Below are positions 45,603 through 54,092 of a stretch of DNA of 64,000 bases, in pieces. Under the pieces are notes generated by a model. The model did no database searches, was not told the DNA's origin, and saw only the letters and a list, made by a program, of their open reading frames with translations. The position numbers and the translations under genes are program-made. The stretch spans positions 1,087,788-1,151,787 of the forward strand of contig NZ_LMGU01000001.1 of the NCBI RefSeq assembly GCF_001427525.1, in the 5' to 3' direction. Each line of letters begins with the position of its first letter. Position 1 is the first letter of the stretch. Origin of the DNA: Microbacterium sp. Root61. GTDB taxonomy: Bacteria; Actinomycetota; Actinomycetes; Actinomycetales; Microbacteriaceae.

Positions 45603-46534
45603 TTCGAGCCTCCCAGTGCGTGGCTGATGCGATTGGCGGAGAGCACCACGGCCACGATGACCGCGCCCGGAAGCGTCGTCACCCACCACGCGGCACCGAG
45701 CATGTCGCGGCCCTGCGCGATGATCATGCCCCACTCGGGATCCGGCGGCGTGACCCCGTAGCCGAGGAAGCCGAGCGTGGAGAGCGCGAGGATGGCGATG
45801 CCGAACTGCATCGCGGCCAGCGCCACGACCGGCCGGGTGGAGTTGGGCAGGATGTGGCGCCACAGCACCGCGATGAACCGCGCGCCGGACCCGAACGCCG
45901 CTTCGACGTACTCCGTCCCGCGCACCTGGACGACCTCGCTGCGCACAAGACGGGCGAAGGTGGCGACGGATCCGATCCCGACGGCGATAGCGACGTTGAT
46001 GGTCCCCGGTCCGAGCAGGATCACGATGGTCAGCGCGAGCAGCAGGCCCGGGATCGACAGCAGCACGTCGACGAAGCGCATCACCGCGTCATCCACGAAT
46101 CCGCCGAGGGATCCGCTCACCACGCCGAGGACGGTGCCGACGACCATGCCGACCGTGACGGCGACGAATGCGCCGAGGAGGGATTCGGATGCGCCGTAGA
46201 CGACGCGCGAGAACTGGTCGCGGCCGACGGAGTCGGTGCCGAAGAGGTGCTGCCAGCTGGGTCCCTGAAGCCCTGTGACCACGCTGGTGTAGGCGTCGTA
46301 CGGTGCGAACAGGACGGGAGCGATCGCCCACAGCACCACGACCACCACGATGACCCACGAGAGGACCAACGTCACGGACGGTCGACGGATGCCGAACAGG
46401 AGGCGACCGGCGTGCCGCGCACGAGTCGGCGTCGATGACGTCGGCAGCGCGGGAGGCTGTTCGTCGACGAGGACGTCACCGACGACCTCGATCGGCCTGT
46501 GGGGGTCGAGCTCTCGCTCGGTTGCGATGGTCAT
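45599..46534 (-). CDS. peptide/nickel-type ABC permease (DppC-like)
   Basis: This 311-aa permease has a 45-residue cytoplasmic N-terminus, then six helices. It shows HLFGTDSVGRDQFSRVVYG, a DppC hallmark, and the EAA loop EYVEAAFGSGARFIAVLWRH. The ATG at 46534 follows AGGAGG. It lies 8 bp after the other permease and is coupled to the ATPase gene. Confidence 0.93.
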   Translation of the reverse strand: MTIATERELDPHRPIEVVGDVLVDEQPPALPTSSTPTRARHAGRLLFGIRRPSVTLVLSWVIVVVVVLWAIAPVLFAPYDAYTSVVTGLQGPSWQHLFGTDSVGRDQFSRVVYGASESLLGAFVAVTVGMVVGTVLGVVSGSLGGFVDDAVMRFVDVLLSIPGLLLALTIVILLGPGTINVAIAVGIGSVATFARLVRSEVVQVRGTEYVEAAFGSGARFIAVLWRHILPNSTRPVVALAAMQFGIAILALSTLGFLGYGVTPPDPEWGMIIAQGRDMLGAAWWVTTLPGAVIVAVVLSANRISHALGGSK

Positions 46535-46542
46535 GGATCCTC

Positions 46543-47526
46543 CTACGCTCCGGCTGCCTCGCGCACCGGCGAGTGCTTGTCTGTGGTCTGTGTCCGGCCG
46601 CGCGCACGCAATCGCGGATCCAGGACGGGGTAGAGCAGATCGACGATGAGGTTGATCAGGACGAAGACGGCCGCGGCGATGACGACGATCGCCTGCATGA
46701 CGGGCATGTCCTGCGCGGTCACGGCCTGGTTGGTGAGGCGGCCGATGCCGTTGCGGGCGAAGACGGTCTCGACCACGACGGATCCGGAGATCAGCTCGGC
46801 GAAGATCAGTCCGCTGATCGTCAGCACCGGCAGGAGCGAATTGCGCGCCGTGTGGCGCGTGAGAGTCCACCACCGCGATGCGCCCTTCGCCTCGACGACG
46901 TGGATGAAGGGGCTCGTCGCGACGTCGTCCAGTGTGCGCAGGATGATCTGTGCGAGCGGGGCGGACACGGGGATCGCCAGGGTGATCACCGGCAGGATGA
47001 GCTTCTGCCAGTCCTCCCCGCCGATCACGGGGACCCACGCGAGTTGGAACGACAGCACCTGGATCAGCACGATGCCCAGCCAGAAGGCCGGGATCGAGAT
47101 CAGCAGCGACGGAACCCCGATGAGCGCGTTGCGCAGCCACCCCGAGCGCGAGTACACGGCGGCCAGGGACACGCCGAGCGCCAGGATGACGGCCACGACG
47201 AACGCCAGCCCGGCGAGCACCAGCGTCGAGGGCAATGCCGCCTGCACCCGGTCGATCACCGGCACCGCGTTCTCGATGGAGTAGCCGAAGTCGCCGTGGA
47301 GCGCGCCCAGCAGCGCGTGTATGTACTGGATGAGCAGCGGATCGTCGACACGGTAGTACTCGCGGATGACGGCGACCTGCTCGGCCGAGAGCCCCATCTC
47401 GGGGTTCTCGAACTTGATCATGATGCCGTCGCCGGGGAGCGCGTTCAGCAGGAGGAATGACACGGTGTACGCCGCCCACAGGACGAACAGCGACTGTGCG
47501 ATACGAGTGACGATGCGCCGGGACAT
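46543..47526 (-). CDS. peptide/nickel-type ABC permease (DppB-like)
   Basis: This 327-aa permease has an N-terminal helix, the external segment LPGDGIMIKFENPEMGLSAE, LHGDFGYSIENAVPV, five further helices and the EAA loop HVVEAKGASRWWTLTRHTAR. It pairs with the DppC-like gene downstream. It starts 21 bp after the binding-protein stop. Confidence 0.93.
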   Translation of the reverse strand: MSRRIVTRIAQSLFVLWAAYTVSFLLLNALPGDGIMIKFENPEMGLSAEQVAVIREYYRVDDPLLIQYIHALLGALHGDFGYSIENAVPVIDRVQAALPSTLVLAGLAFVVAVILALGVSLAAVYSRSGWLRNALIGVPSLLISIPAFWLGIVLIQVLSFQLAWVPVIGGEDWQKLILPVITLAIPVSAPLAQIILRTLDDVATSPFIHVVEAKGASRWWTLTRHTARNSLLPVLTISGLIFAELISGSVVVETVFARNGIGRLTNQAVTAQDMPVMQAIVVIAAAVFVLINLIVDLLYPVLDPRLRARGRTQTTDKHSPVREAAGA

Positions 47527-47547
47527 TCCCCTGCCTCCCGCCCGTTC

Positions 47548-49176
47548 CTACTTGTCCAGCCAGGCGTTGTAGAGCCACGCCCGCCCGACGGATTCCCACC
47601 CGAATCCGTGCACGTACGGTGCGGCCGCGTATGTCTGCGGCAGCTCGTAGAGCGGGATCGTGTAGGCGTTGTCGATCAGGTAGTTCTGCACCTCGGCGGC
47701 CTTGGCGTAGCGCTCCTCCTCGGACGGGAGCGTCGAGATCTGCACGAGCAGGTCATCAAGCACCGTGTCGTCGGAGAGCAGCGCGTTGCGCGAGCCCTTG
47801 CTCCAGAAGTTGCTCTTGAGCACGTCGGGGTCGACGCGACCGACGTGAGTGGTGATCACGCCGATGTCGTTCGCGTCCTTCTGACGTGCCGTGCTCGTCG
47901 CCGGGTCCGGCGTCTCGATCTTCAGCTCGACGCCGACCTTCTCCCACTGCTGGGCGATGATCTCGTTGGTCTGCTGCGACTGCGGGAAGACCGCGATCAC
48001 GAAGGTCGTGAACGACAGTCGCTGTCCGTCCTTCTCCCGGATCCCGTCGGCTCCGGCGACCCAGCCGGCGTCGTCGAGAAGCTCGTTCGCCTTCTCGGGG
48101 TCGTAGATCAGCTTGTCCGAGAGATCCACGTAGCCGGTCGCCCCCGAGCTGAGCACCGATGTCGCGGGCTTGTAGTTGTCGGAGAAGAGCGTGTCGGTGA
48201 TCTCCTGAGGGTTCGTCGCCAGTTGCAGCGCCTTGCGCACGGTGATGTCCGCCAGCAGCGGGTTGGTGAAGCGCAGGGCGAGCTGCGGGTTCACTCCGTT
48301 GGTCTGCGGCGCGTACACCTCGAACCCGGCGTCTTCGAGCCCGCCCTCGTCGTAGGCCTGCACGGTGCGGATGGCATCGCCCTGACCGGACTTCAGCGCG
48401 CCGATGCGCACGCTGTCCTCCGGTGTGACGATGACGTGGATCGCGTCGAGGTACGCACGACCCTGGTGCTCGATCTCGGCCGGGGCCCAGTCGTAGTCCT
48501 TGCGCACGTTGAGGGTGTATTCCTGCTCGGGAACCACGTCGCCGACCGTGAAGGGTCCGGTGCCGATGAAGTTCTCCAGCTGGCACTGCTGCTCGTACGG
48601 CAGCTCCAGCGTCTCCTGGGCGACGATCGCCGAGCCGACGACAGAGGTGGCTTGCAGGAATCCGGGCGAGGGTGCAGTGAAGTGGAAGACGACGGTGCTG
48701 TCGTCGATCACCTCGGAGGACTCGTAGTTGCTCACGAACTCCTGCGCCGCCAGGCCCAGCTCCTTGTCGCCGAGACCGAAGTGATCGAAGTTCGCCGCGA
48801 CGACCTCCGCCGTCAGCGGGTCGCCGTTGGAGAAGGTGACATCGTCGCGGAGGTGGAAGATGTACTCCGTCGCATCCTCGTTGATCTCCCACGACTCGGC
48901 GAGCCAGGGCTCGATGTCGCGGGTCTCGGGGTCTTGATACGTCAGCTTGTCGCCGATCTGGTTGAGGATCGTGGCGACCGGGTAGTAGCCACCACCCCCG
49001 GCGTAGAAGCAGGTCGGGAACTGGTACTCGAGGAAGGTGAGCGTGCCGCCGACGACCGGCTCACCGGACGGCGAAGCCGAGCCTCCTGGGGATGGTGTGC
49101 TCGCGCAGGCGGCGAGCGAGGCGATGCCGATGATCGCGACGGCGCCTGCCGCGGCGCGGAGAACGGAACGGGACAT
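47548..49176 (-). CDS. ABC substrate-binding lipoprotein (KPN_01854-like)
   Basis: This 542-aa lipoprotein has a signal helix ending in SLAAC (Cys about 24), a short Ser/Gly/Pro linker and a family-5 (peptide/nickel) binding domain with EPWLAESWEINEDATEYIFH, FSNGDPLTAEVVAANFDHFG and a Cys in TCFYAGGGGYYP early in the domain. I place it in the 'KPN_01854' family that accompanies the monooxygenase and CMD genes. It is first in a seven-gene operon. The ATG follows AGGAGAG; a candidate -10 TAACGT is at 49222-49227. Confidence 0.9.
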   Translation of the reverse strand: MSRSVLRAAAGAVAIIGIASLAACASTPSPGGSASPSGEPVVGGTLTFLEYQFPTCFYAGGGGYYPVATILNQIGDKLTYQDPETRDIEPWLAESWEINEDATEYIFHLRDDVTFSNGDPLTAEVVAANFDHFGLGDKELGLAAQEFVSNYESSEVIDDSTVVFHFTAPSPGFLQATSVVGSAIVAQETLELPYEQQCQLENFIGTGPFTVGDVVPEQEYTLNVRKDYDWAPAEIEHQGRAYLDAIHVIVTPEDSVRIGALKSGQGDAIRTVQAYDEGGLEDAGFEVYAPQTNGVNPQLALRFTNPLLADITVRKALQLATNPQEITDTLFSDNYKPATSVLSSGATGYVDLSDKLIYDPEKANELLDDAGWVAGADGIREKDGQRLSFTTFVIAVFPQSQQTNEIIAQQWEKVGVELKIETPDPATSTARQKDANDIGVITTHVGRVDPDVLKSNFWSKGSRNALLSDDTVLDDLLVQISTLPSEEERYAKAAEVQNYLIDNAYTIPLYELPQTYAAAPYVHGFGWESVGRAWLYNAWLDK

Positions 49177-49221
49177 GGGGTCTCTCCTGGTGGATGGGTG
49201 TGCGCGGGAAGGTGTGTCGCC

Positions 49222-49227
49222 ACGTTA
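49222..49227 (-). promoter_or_regulatory. candidate -10 box for the importer/monooxygenase operon
   Basis: TAACGT lies 45 nt before the ATG at 49176, leaving room for a leader with the AGGAGAG site. The -35 is not clear. Confidence 0.35.
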
Positions 49228-49315
49228 GGGAGAGGTCCCGAGTGCCCGCGAACGACCACGTCACCGCGAGCAACCGCACGACCAGCCGGGACACCGTGCG
49301 TCACAGCGCGTAATG

Positions 49316-49355
49316 CAGAACGCCCGATCACGCAGGTGCGTGATCGGGCGTTCTG
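49316..49355. terminator. 19-bp hairpin terminator
   Basis: CAGAACGCCCGATCACGCA pairs perfectly with its complement around two G bases, 37 bp beyond the sulfurtransferase stop (49393). It ends that transcript before the importer operon promoter. Confidence 0.85.
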
Positions 49356-49392
49356 GTGCGACCGAAGGGCGTCGGGCTCGATGGAGAGCGTC

Positions 49393-50244
49393 TCAGGCGG
49401 GCGACACGACCCCTGCCGGCGTCGGACCGGTGGCGATCGGACGCCCGCGGGTGTTGGACCACTGGCTCCAGGACCCGGGGAACACGACCACGTCGATCCC
49501 GGCGATGGCTCCGGCGAGCGCGGTGTGGGCGGCGGTGATGCCCGACCCGCAGTAGGCGGCGGTCGCCACGCCGGGCGTGACGCCGGCCGAGGCGAACGAC
49601 GCTCGGATGACGACGGGCTCGTGGAACCGGCCGGAGTTCAGGTGCACTCCGGTCGGGAGGCTGATCGCCCCAGGGATGTGCCCGGCGATCGGATCGAGCG
49701 GTTCGATGTCACCGCGATACCGCTCCGGCGCGCGCACGTCCAGCAGCACGCCTCGGCGTGGCCAGGCGGCGGCATCGTTGATATCGGCGACGTCGTAGGA
49801 CGGCTCGACGGGCAGTTCCACAGTGCCGCGCGGCGGGAGCACGTCGCCGGTTTCCAGGGGCAGCCCGGCATCCGTCCAGGCGCGCAGTCCCCCGTCCAGC
49901 ACCCGGACATCGACGACGCCGCGCAGCAGCCACCAGAGCCGCGCAGCCGCCACGGACTGCACATCGTCGTAGACCACGACGGCGTCGCCCGACTTCAGCC
50001 CCCAGCGCCGGGCGGACTCCTGCAGCTGCTCCCGCGTGGGAAGAGGATGCCGCCCCTCGGACGGCTCGCCCCGGCGCGAGAGTTCGTGATCGAGGTCGAC
50101 GTACACGGCACCCGGCAGGTGGCCCTCGAGGTACTCGGGACGCCCCTCCGGCCGGTCCAGCCGCCAGCGCACGTCCAGCAGACGCGGGGCCGCATCGGAG
50201 GCGAGCAGCGTGGCGAGTTCGGACGCGGTGATCAGCAGGGGCAT
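49393..50244 (-). CDS. sulfurtransferase, thiosulfate/3-mercaptopyruvate type
   Basis: This 283-aa protein has two rhodanese domains: an inactive N-terminal one (DVRWRLDRPEGRPEYLEGHL) and a catalytic C-terminal one with Cys232 in AYCGSGITA. The CGSG loop is typical of mercaptopyruvate sulfurtransferases, so sulfur transfer from 3-mercaptopyruvate is favoured over thiosulfate, without certainty. The ATG at 50244 fits CACCAT 6 nt upstream. It is divergent from metY, which also handles sulfur. Confidence 0.9.
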   Translation of the reverse strand: MPLLITASELATLLASDAAPRLLDVRWRLDRPEGRPEYLEGHLPGAVYVDLDHELSRRGEPSEGRHPLPTREQLQESARRWGLKSGDAVVVYDDVQSVAAARLWWLLRGVVDVRVLDGGLRAWTDAGLPLETGDVLPPRGTVELPVEPSYDVADINDAAAWPRRGVLLDVRAPERYRGDIEPLDPIAGHIPGAISLPTGVHLNSGRFHEPVVIRASFASAGVTPGVATAAYCGSGITAAHTALAGAIAGIDVVVFPGSWSQWSNTRGRPIATGPTPAGVVSPA

Positions 50245-50250
50245 GTCCCC

Positions 50251-50256
50251 ATGGTG
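50251..50256 (-). promoter_or_regulatory. -10 box for the sulfurtransferase gene, leaderless
   Basis: CACCAT, then GGGGAC, then ATG at 50244. Confidence 0.45.
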
Positions 50257-50333
50257 CCTCCGCGCGGCGCCCGGGAGGCAGTCCTCCCCGCAACAGAACG
50301 ACACACGACGCGGTGTCCCGGGCATGCGCCCGG

Positions 50334-50339
50334 GAGAAT
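50334..50339 (+). promoter_or_regulatory. -10 box for metY, leaderless
   Basis: GAGAAT, then GGATAC, then ATG at 50346. Confidence 0.5.
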
Positions 50340-50345
50340 GGATAC

Positions 50346-51662
50346 ATGCCAGTTACCCCTCCCGAGCAGTCATTCGCGACGGCGCAAGTTCAGGCGGGGT
50401 TCGTCTCCGGTGTCGCCCAGAACACCGCGGTTCCGCCGATCTACCAGTCGAACGCGTTCGAGTTCTCGACACTGTCCGAGGCGCGCGATCTGTTCGCGCT
50501 GCGCCGCGACGGAAACATCTACAGCCGTGCGGCCAACCCCACGGTGCTCGTCTTCGAAGAGCGCGTCGCCGTGCTCGAGGGCGGCATCGCTGCGGCCGGC
50601 GTCGCCTCCGGCCAGGCTGCGGTCGCGCTCTCGCTGCTCGCCCTCGCGAAGTCGGGTGAGCACATCGTCGCCGCCCGTCAGCTCTACGGCGGCACCGTCG
50701 ACCTGCTGCAGGACACCTTCGCCGACTGGGGCATCGCCGTCACGTTCGTCGATCAGGACGACCTGCAGGCCTGGGCGGACGCTGTCCGTCCGGAGACCCG
50801 CGCGTTCTTCGCCGAGTCGGTGACCAACCCGATCGCCCAGATCCTCGACCTCCGCGCCGTCGCCGACATCGCGCACGCCGCGGGAGTGCCGGTCGTGATC
50901 GACAACACCGTTGCGACGCCGTACCTGCAGCGCCCGAAGGACTTCGGCGCCGACATCTCGGTGCACTCCGCCACGAAGTTCATCGGCGGCCACGGCACCT
51001 CCCTCGGCGGCGTGATCGTCGACCTCGGCACGTTCGACTTCAGCGCCGAGCCCGCCCGCTGGCCGCAGCTGACCGAGCCGTACCGCCGCGTCGCCGGCGG
51101 CAGCCTGGTCGAGCGGTTCGGGGAGAAGGCCTCGCCCTACATCGCCCTCGTCAAGACCAAGTACGTGCACGACCTCGGCCCGTCGCTGTCGGCCTTCAAC
51201 GCCTTCCAGCTGCTGCAGGGTCTGGAGACACTGGACCTGCGGATGTCGCGGCACAGCGCCAACGCGCAGCTGGTGGCCGAGTTCCTCGAGGCGCACCCCG
51301 CCGTGGCGCGCGTGCACCACCCCGGGCTGCCCTCCAGCGACTGGCACGGACTCGTGGAGACGTACCTGCCGCGCGGCGCGGCATCCGTCTTCTCCTTCGA
51401 TCTGCACTCGACGGGCGACGACGCGGCGGACTTCGAGCGCGTCGAGCAGTTCATCGGGCGTCTGCACATCTCGCGGCTCGTGGCCAACATCGGCGACGCG
51501 CGCAGCCTCGTGGCGCACCCGGCGTCGATGACGCACAGCCACATGACGCCGACGCAGCTGGCCGAGTCCGGCATCACCTCGACGACCGTGCGCCTGTCGG
51601 TCGGGCTGGAAGACCCGAGCGACATCTTGCGCGACTTCGGCGCGGCGCTCGACGTCGTCTAG
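50346..51662 (+). CDS. metY: O-acetylhomoserine (thiol)-lyase
   Basis: This 438-aa PLP enzyme of the Cys/Met group makes homocysteine from O-acetylhomoserine and sulfide. Seen are FAESVTNP, IDNTVATPYLQRP, the PLP lysine in HSATKFIGGHG, and the MetY-type segment LGPSLSAFNAFQLLQGLETL, which separates it from cystathionine synthases. It ends 13 bp from the convergent M20 peptidase stop, and is divergent from the sulfurtransferase with 101 bp between starts. Confidence 0.94.
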   Translation: MPVTPPEQSFATAQVQAGFVSGVAQNTAVPPIYQSNAFEFSTLSEARDLFALRRDGNIYSRAANPTVLVFEERVAVLEGGIAAAGVASGQAAVALSLLALAKSGEHIVAARQLYGGTVDLLQDTFADWGIAVTFVDQDDLQAWADAVRPETRAFFAESVTNPIAQILDLRAVADIAHAAGVPVVIDNTVATPYLQRPKDFGADISVHSATKFIGGHGTSLGGVIVDLGTFDFSAEPARWPQLTEPYRRVAGGSLVERFGEKASPYIALVKTKYVHDLGPSLSAFNAFQLLQGLETLDLRMSRHSANAQLVAEFLEAHPAVARVHHPGLPSSDWHGLVETYLPRGAASVFSFDLHSTGDDAADFERVEQFIGRLHISRLVANIGDARSLVAHPASMTHSHMTPTQLAESGITSTTVRLSVGLEDPSDILRDFGAALDVV

Positions 51663-51675
51663 CGTCGGCGCAGGA

Positions 51676-53004
51676 TCAGGATGCCGCGACCAGCGCGCGG
51701 TAGCACTCGATGCCGCGCAGCCAGGCGTCGACCCGGATGCGCTCGTTGTGCGAGTGCAGCGCGTCGCGCTCAGAGCGGCTCATCGAGAACGGCGTGAACC
51801 GGTAGACGTTCTCGCTGATCGCAGTGAACCAGCGACTGTCGCTCGCGCCGAGCTGCAGGTACGGGGTCGTGACGACGTCCGCGCCGAGGGTGTCGCGCAC
51901 CGCGGTGGCGATCCGCTGCCAGGGCTCGCCGCGCCACGGCGACACCGGCGACGGGTTCGAGCCGTGGCGCACCTCGAGCTCGATGCCCGGGTCGCCGATG
52001 GCCCGGCGCGCGTGCTCGGTGGCGCTGTCCACGGTGTCGCCTGTCAGCAGGCGGATGTTCACCGATGCCCGAGCCGCAGTTGCGAGCACGTTCTCGCCGG
52101 GTGCGCCGCTGAGCTCGGTCGCCACCGCGGTGGTGCGCACGAGCGCATTCGTCTCGGGGCCGAGCTTCGCGAAGGCGAGGGCCACGAGCGGACCGGTCAG
52201 CGCGAGGTTCTGGAACAGCGCGCGCAGCGGCTGCGGGGCATGCGGAGCGATCGTGGCGAGCATCGCCCGCACCGGCGGGGAGATGCGCCGCGGGAACGGA
52301 CGACGGTGCAGCCGATCGATCGCTCGGGCCAGCCGCACGGTCGCCGGAAGCACCGGCGGAGTGGACGCGTGCCCGCCCTGCTCGCGCGCGGTCAGGTGCA
52401 GCGTCATGACGCCGCGTTCGGCGACGCCCACCATCGCGGTCGGCGCGCTCACGCCGGGCAGCACTCCCTCGACCACGGCGCCACCCTCGTCCAGCACCAG
52501 CGCGGGGCGCACGCCGCGTTCGCGCAGCAGCGCCACGATCGCCTGCGCTCCCCCGCCGGCGGTCTCCTCGTTGTGACCGAAAGACAGGTAGACATCGTTG
52601 CGCGGTACGAAACCTTCGCCCACCAGCTGTTCGACCGCTTCCAGGATCGCGACGAGCGATCCCTTGTCGTCGATCGCGCCGCGCGCGTGGATCGCGGCCT
52701 CGGCTCCGGTGCCGACGATCTCCGCGCCGAACGGCGGGTGCGTCCACTCGGATTCGACCACGGGCACCACGTCGAAGTGCGCCATCAGCACGAGCGGTTC
52801 GGCGCTCTCCTGACCCGCCCAGCGGAACAGCAGCGAATGGCCGTCGACGACTTCGCGGACCAGGACGCGGTGGATGCCGGGGTACAGGCGCTCCAAGGCC
52901 GCGGCGAACTCGTCGAACCGGGCCCAATCGATGAGCGATTCGTCGGCGTGCGAGACGGTCGGGATGCGCAGGAGCTCTTGAAAGCGCTCGAGGGAGGATG
53001 CCAC
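51676..53004 (-). CDS. M20 family metallopeptidase (carboxypeptidase S-like)
   Basis: This 442-aa dizinc peptidase has metal-ligand motifs MAHFDVVPV, RGAIDDKGSL, GHNEETAGGGA and a C-terminal His in LHSHNERI; the lid domain lies at about 180-300. It is closest to the carboxypeptidase S/aminoacylase branch, cutting short peptides or N-acyl amino acids in the cytosol. The GTG at 53004 fits TAGGCT 6 nt upstream. Confidence 0.92.
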   Translation of the reverse strand: MASSLERFQELLRIPTVSHADESLIDWARFDEFAAALERLYPGIHRVLVREVVDGHSLLFRWAGQESAEPLVLMAHFDVVPVVESEWTHPPFGAEIVGTGAEAAIHARGAIDDKGSLVAILEAVEQLVGEGFVPRNDVYLSFGHNEETAGGGAQAIVALLRERGVRPALVLDEGGAVVEGVLPGVSAPTAMVGVAERGVMTLHLTAREQGGHASTPPVLPATVRLARAIDRLHRRPFPRRISPPVRAMLATIAPHAPQPLRALFQNLALTGPLVALAFAKLGPETNALVRTTAVATELSGAPGENVLATAARASVNIRLLTGDTVDSATEHARRAIGDPGIELEVRHGSNPSPVSPWRGEPWQRIATAVRDTLGADVVTTPYLQLGASDSRWFTAISENVYRFTPFSMSRSERDALHSHNERIRVDAWLRGIECYRALVAAS

Positions 53005-53010
53005 GGCACG

Positions 53011-53016
53011 AGCCTA
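53011..53016 (-). promoter_or_regulatory. -10 box for the M20 peptidase gene, leaderless
   Basis: TAGGCT, then CGTGCC, then GTG at 53004. Confidence 0.6.
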
Positions 53017-53087
53017 CCCGCGGCATTTCGGGCGTCTCCTCCACGCCACCGAACGAGAACCGGTCCGCGCGCGGCGCCCGCCGTCGG

Positions 53088-53093
53088 TACGCT
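53088..53093 (+). promoter_or_regulatory. -10 box for the Gfo/Idh/MocA gene, leaderless
   Basis: TACGCT, then CGAAGC, then ATG at 53100. Confidence 0.6.
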
Positions 53094-53099
53094 CGAAGC

Positions 53100-54092
53100 A
53101 TGACCGGACTGCGTTGGGGAATCCTTGCCACGGGCGGAATCGCTCACGCGTTCACGCACGATCTTCGGACGGCGGGATGCACCGTCACAGCCGTGGGGTC
53201 CCGGCGGGCAGAGTCCGCCGAGCGCTTCGCCGCCGAATTCAGGATTCCGCGCTGGCACGGGTCGTACGAAGAGCTCGCCGCCGACCCCGAGGTGGACATC
53301 GTCTACGTCTCGACGCCGCATCCGATGCACGCCGAGAACGCGATGATGCTCCTCGAGCACGGCAAGCACGTGCTGATCGAGAAGCCCTTCACCCTCAACG
53401 CCGCCGAGGCCGCCGCCATCCGCGACCTCGCCCGCGCGCGCGGCCTGCTCGCCATGGAAGCCATGTGGACCCGGTACCTGCCGCACATGATCCGCATCCG
53501 CGAGCTCGTCGCGTCCGGTGCCCTGGGCGAGATCCGTGCGGTGAGCGCCGATCACACCCAGCTCCTCACCTCGGACCCGGAGCACCGCCTCAACGCGATG
53601 GACCTCGGCGGCGGCGCGCTGCTCGACCTCGGGATCTACCCGATCTCGTTCGCGTGGGACATCCTCGGCGCCCCGACCTCCGTGGTCGCCTCCGCACGCC
53701 TGGGCGAGACCGGCGCCGACACCGAGGTCGCGACGATCTTCACGCACGCCTCCGGCGCGCTGTCCACGACGCTGTCGTCGTCCCGCGCGGCGGGGTCCAA
53801 CACCGCCCACATCGTGGGCACCTTGGCCCGCATCGACATCGACCGGGTCTGGTACAACGCCACCTCGTTCCGCCTCACCGCGCCCGACGGCACCGTGCTC
53901 GAAACCTACGTGTCGGACATCGACGGGCGCGGGATGCAGTTCGAAGCGCTGGCCGCGGAACGCTTCATCGCCGACGGACTCCGCGACAGCGACGTCCTCC
54001 CCCTCGACGAGACCGTCGCGATCATGGGTACGCTCGATGAAGTGCGCAGTCAGATCGGCGTGACCTATCCCGGGGAGAACCACCATGCCTGA
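53100..54092 (+). CDS. Gfo/Idh/MocA family oxidoreductase
   Basis: This 330-aa NAD(P)-dependent dehydrogenase has a Rossmann domain (RWGILATGGIAHAF, then GSRRAESAERFA), the catalytic EKPF motif in HVLIEKPFTLN, and a C-terminal beta-sheet domain with GGGALLDLGIYPISF. It resembles trans-1,2-dihydrobenzene-1,2-diol or xylose dehydrogenases; the sugar-like substrate is unknown. It overlaps the NYN gene by 8 bp. Confidence 0.92.
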   Translation: MTGLRWGILATGGIAHAFTHDLRTAGCTVTAVGSRRAESAERFAAEFRIPRWHGSYEELAADPEVDIVYVSTPHPMHAENAMMLLEHGKHVLIEKPFTLNAAEAAAIRDLARARGLLAMEAMWTRYLPHMIRIRELVASGALGEIRAVSADHTQLLTSDPEHRLNAMDLGGGALLDLGIYPISFAWDILGAPTSVVASARLGETGADTEVATIFTHASGALSTTLSSSRAAGSNTAHIVGTLARIDIDRVWYNATSFRLTAPDGTVLETYVSDIDGRGMQFEALAAERFIADGLRDSDVLPLDETVAIMGTLDEVRSQIGVTYPGENHHA

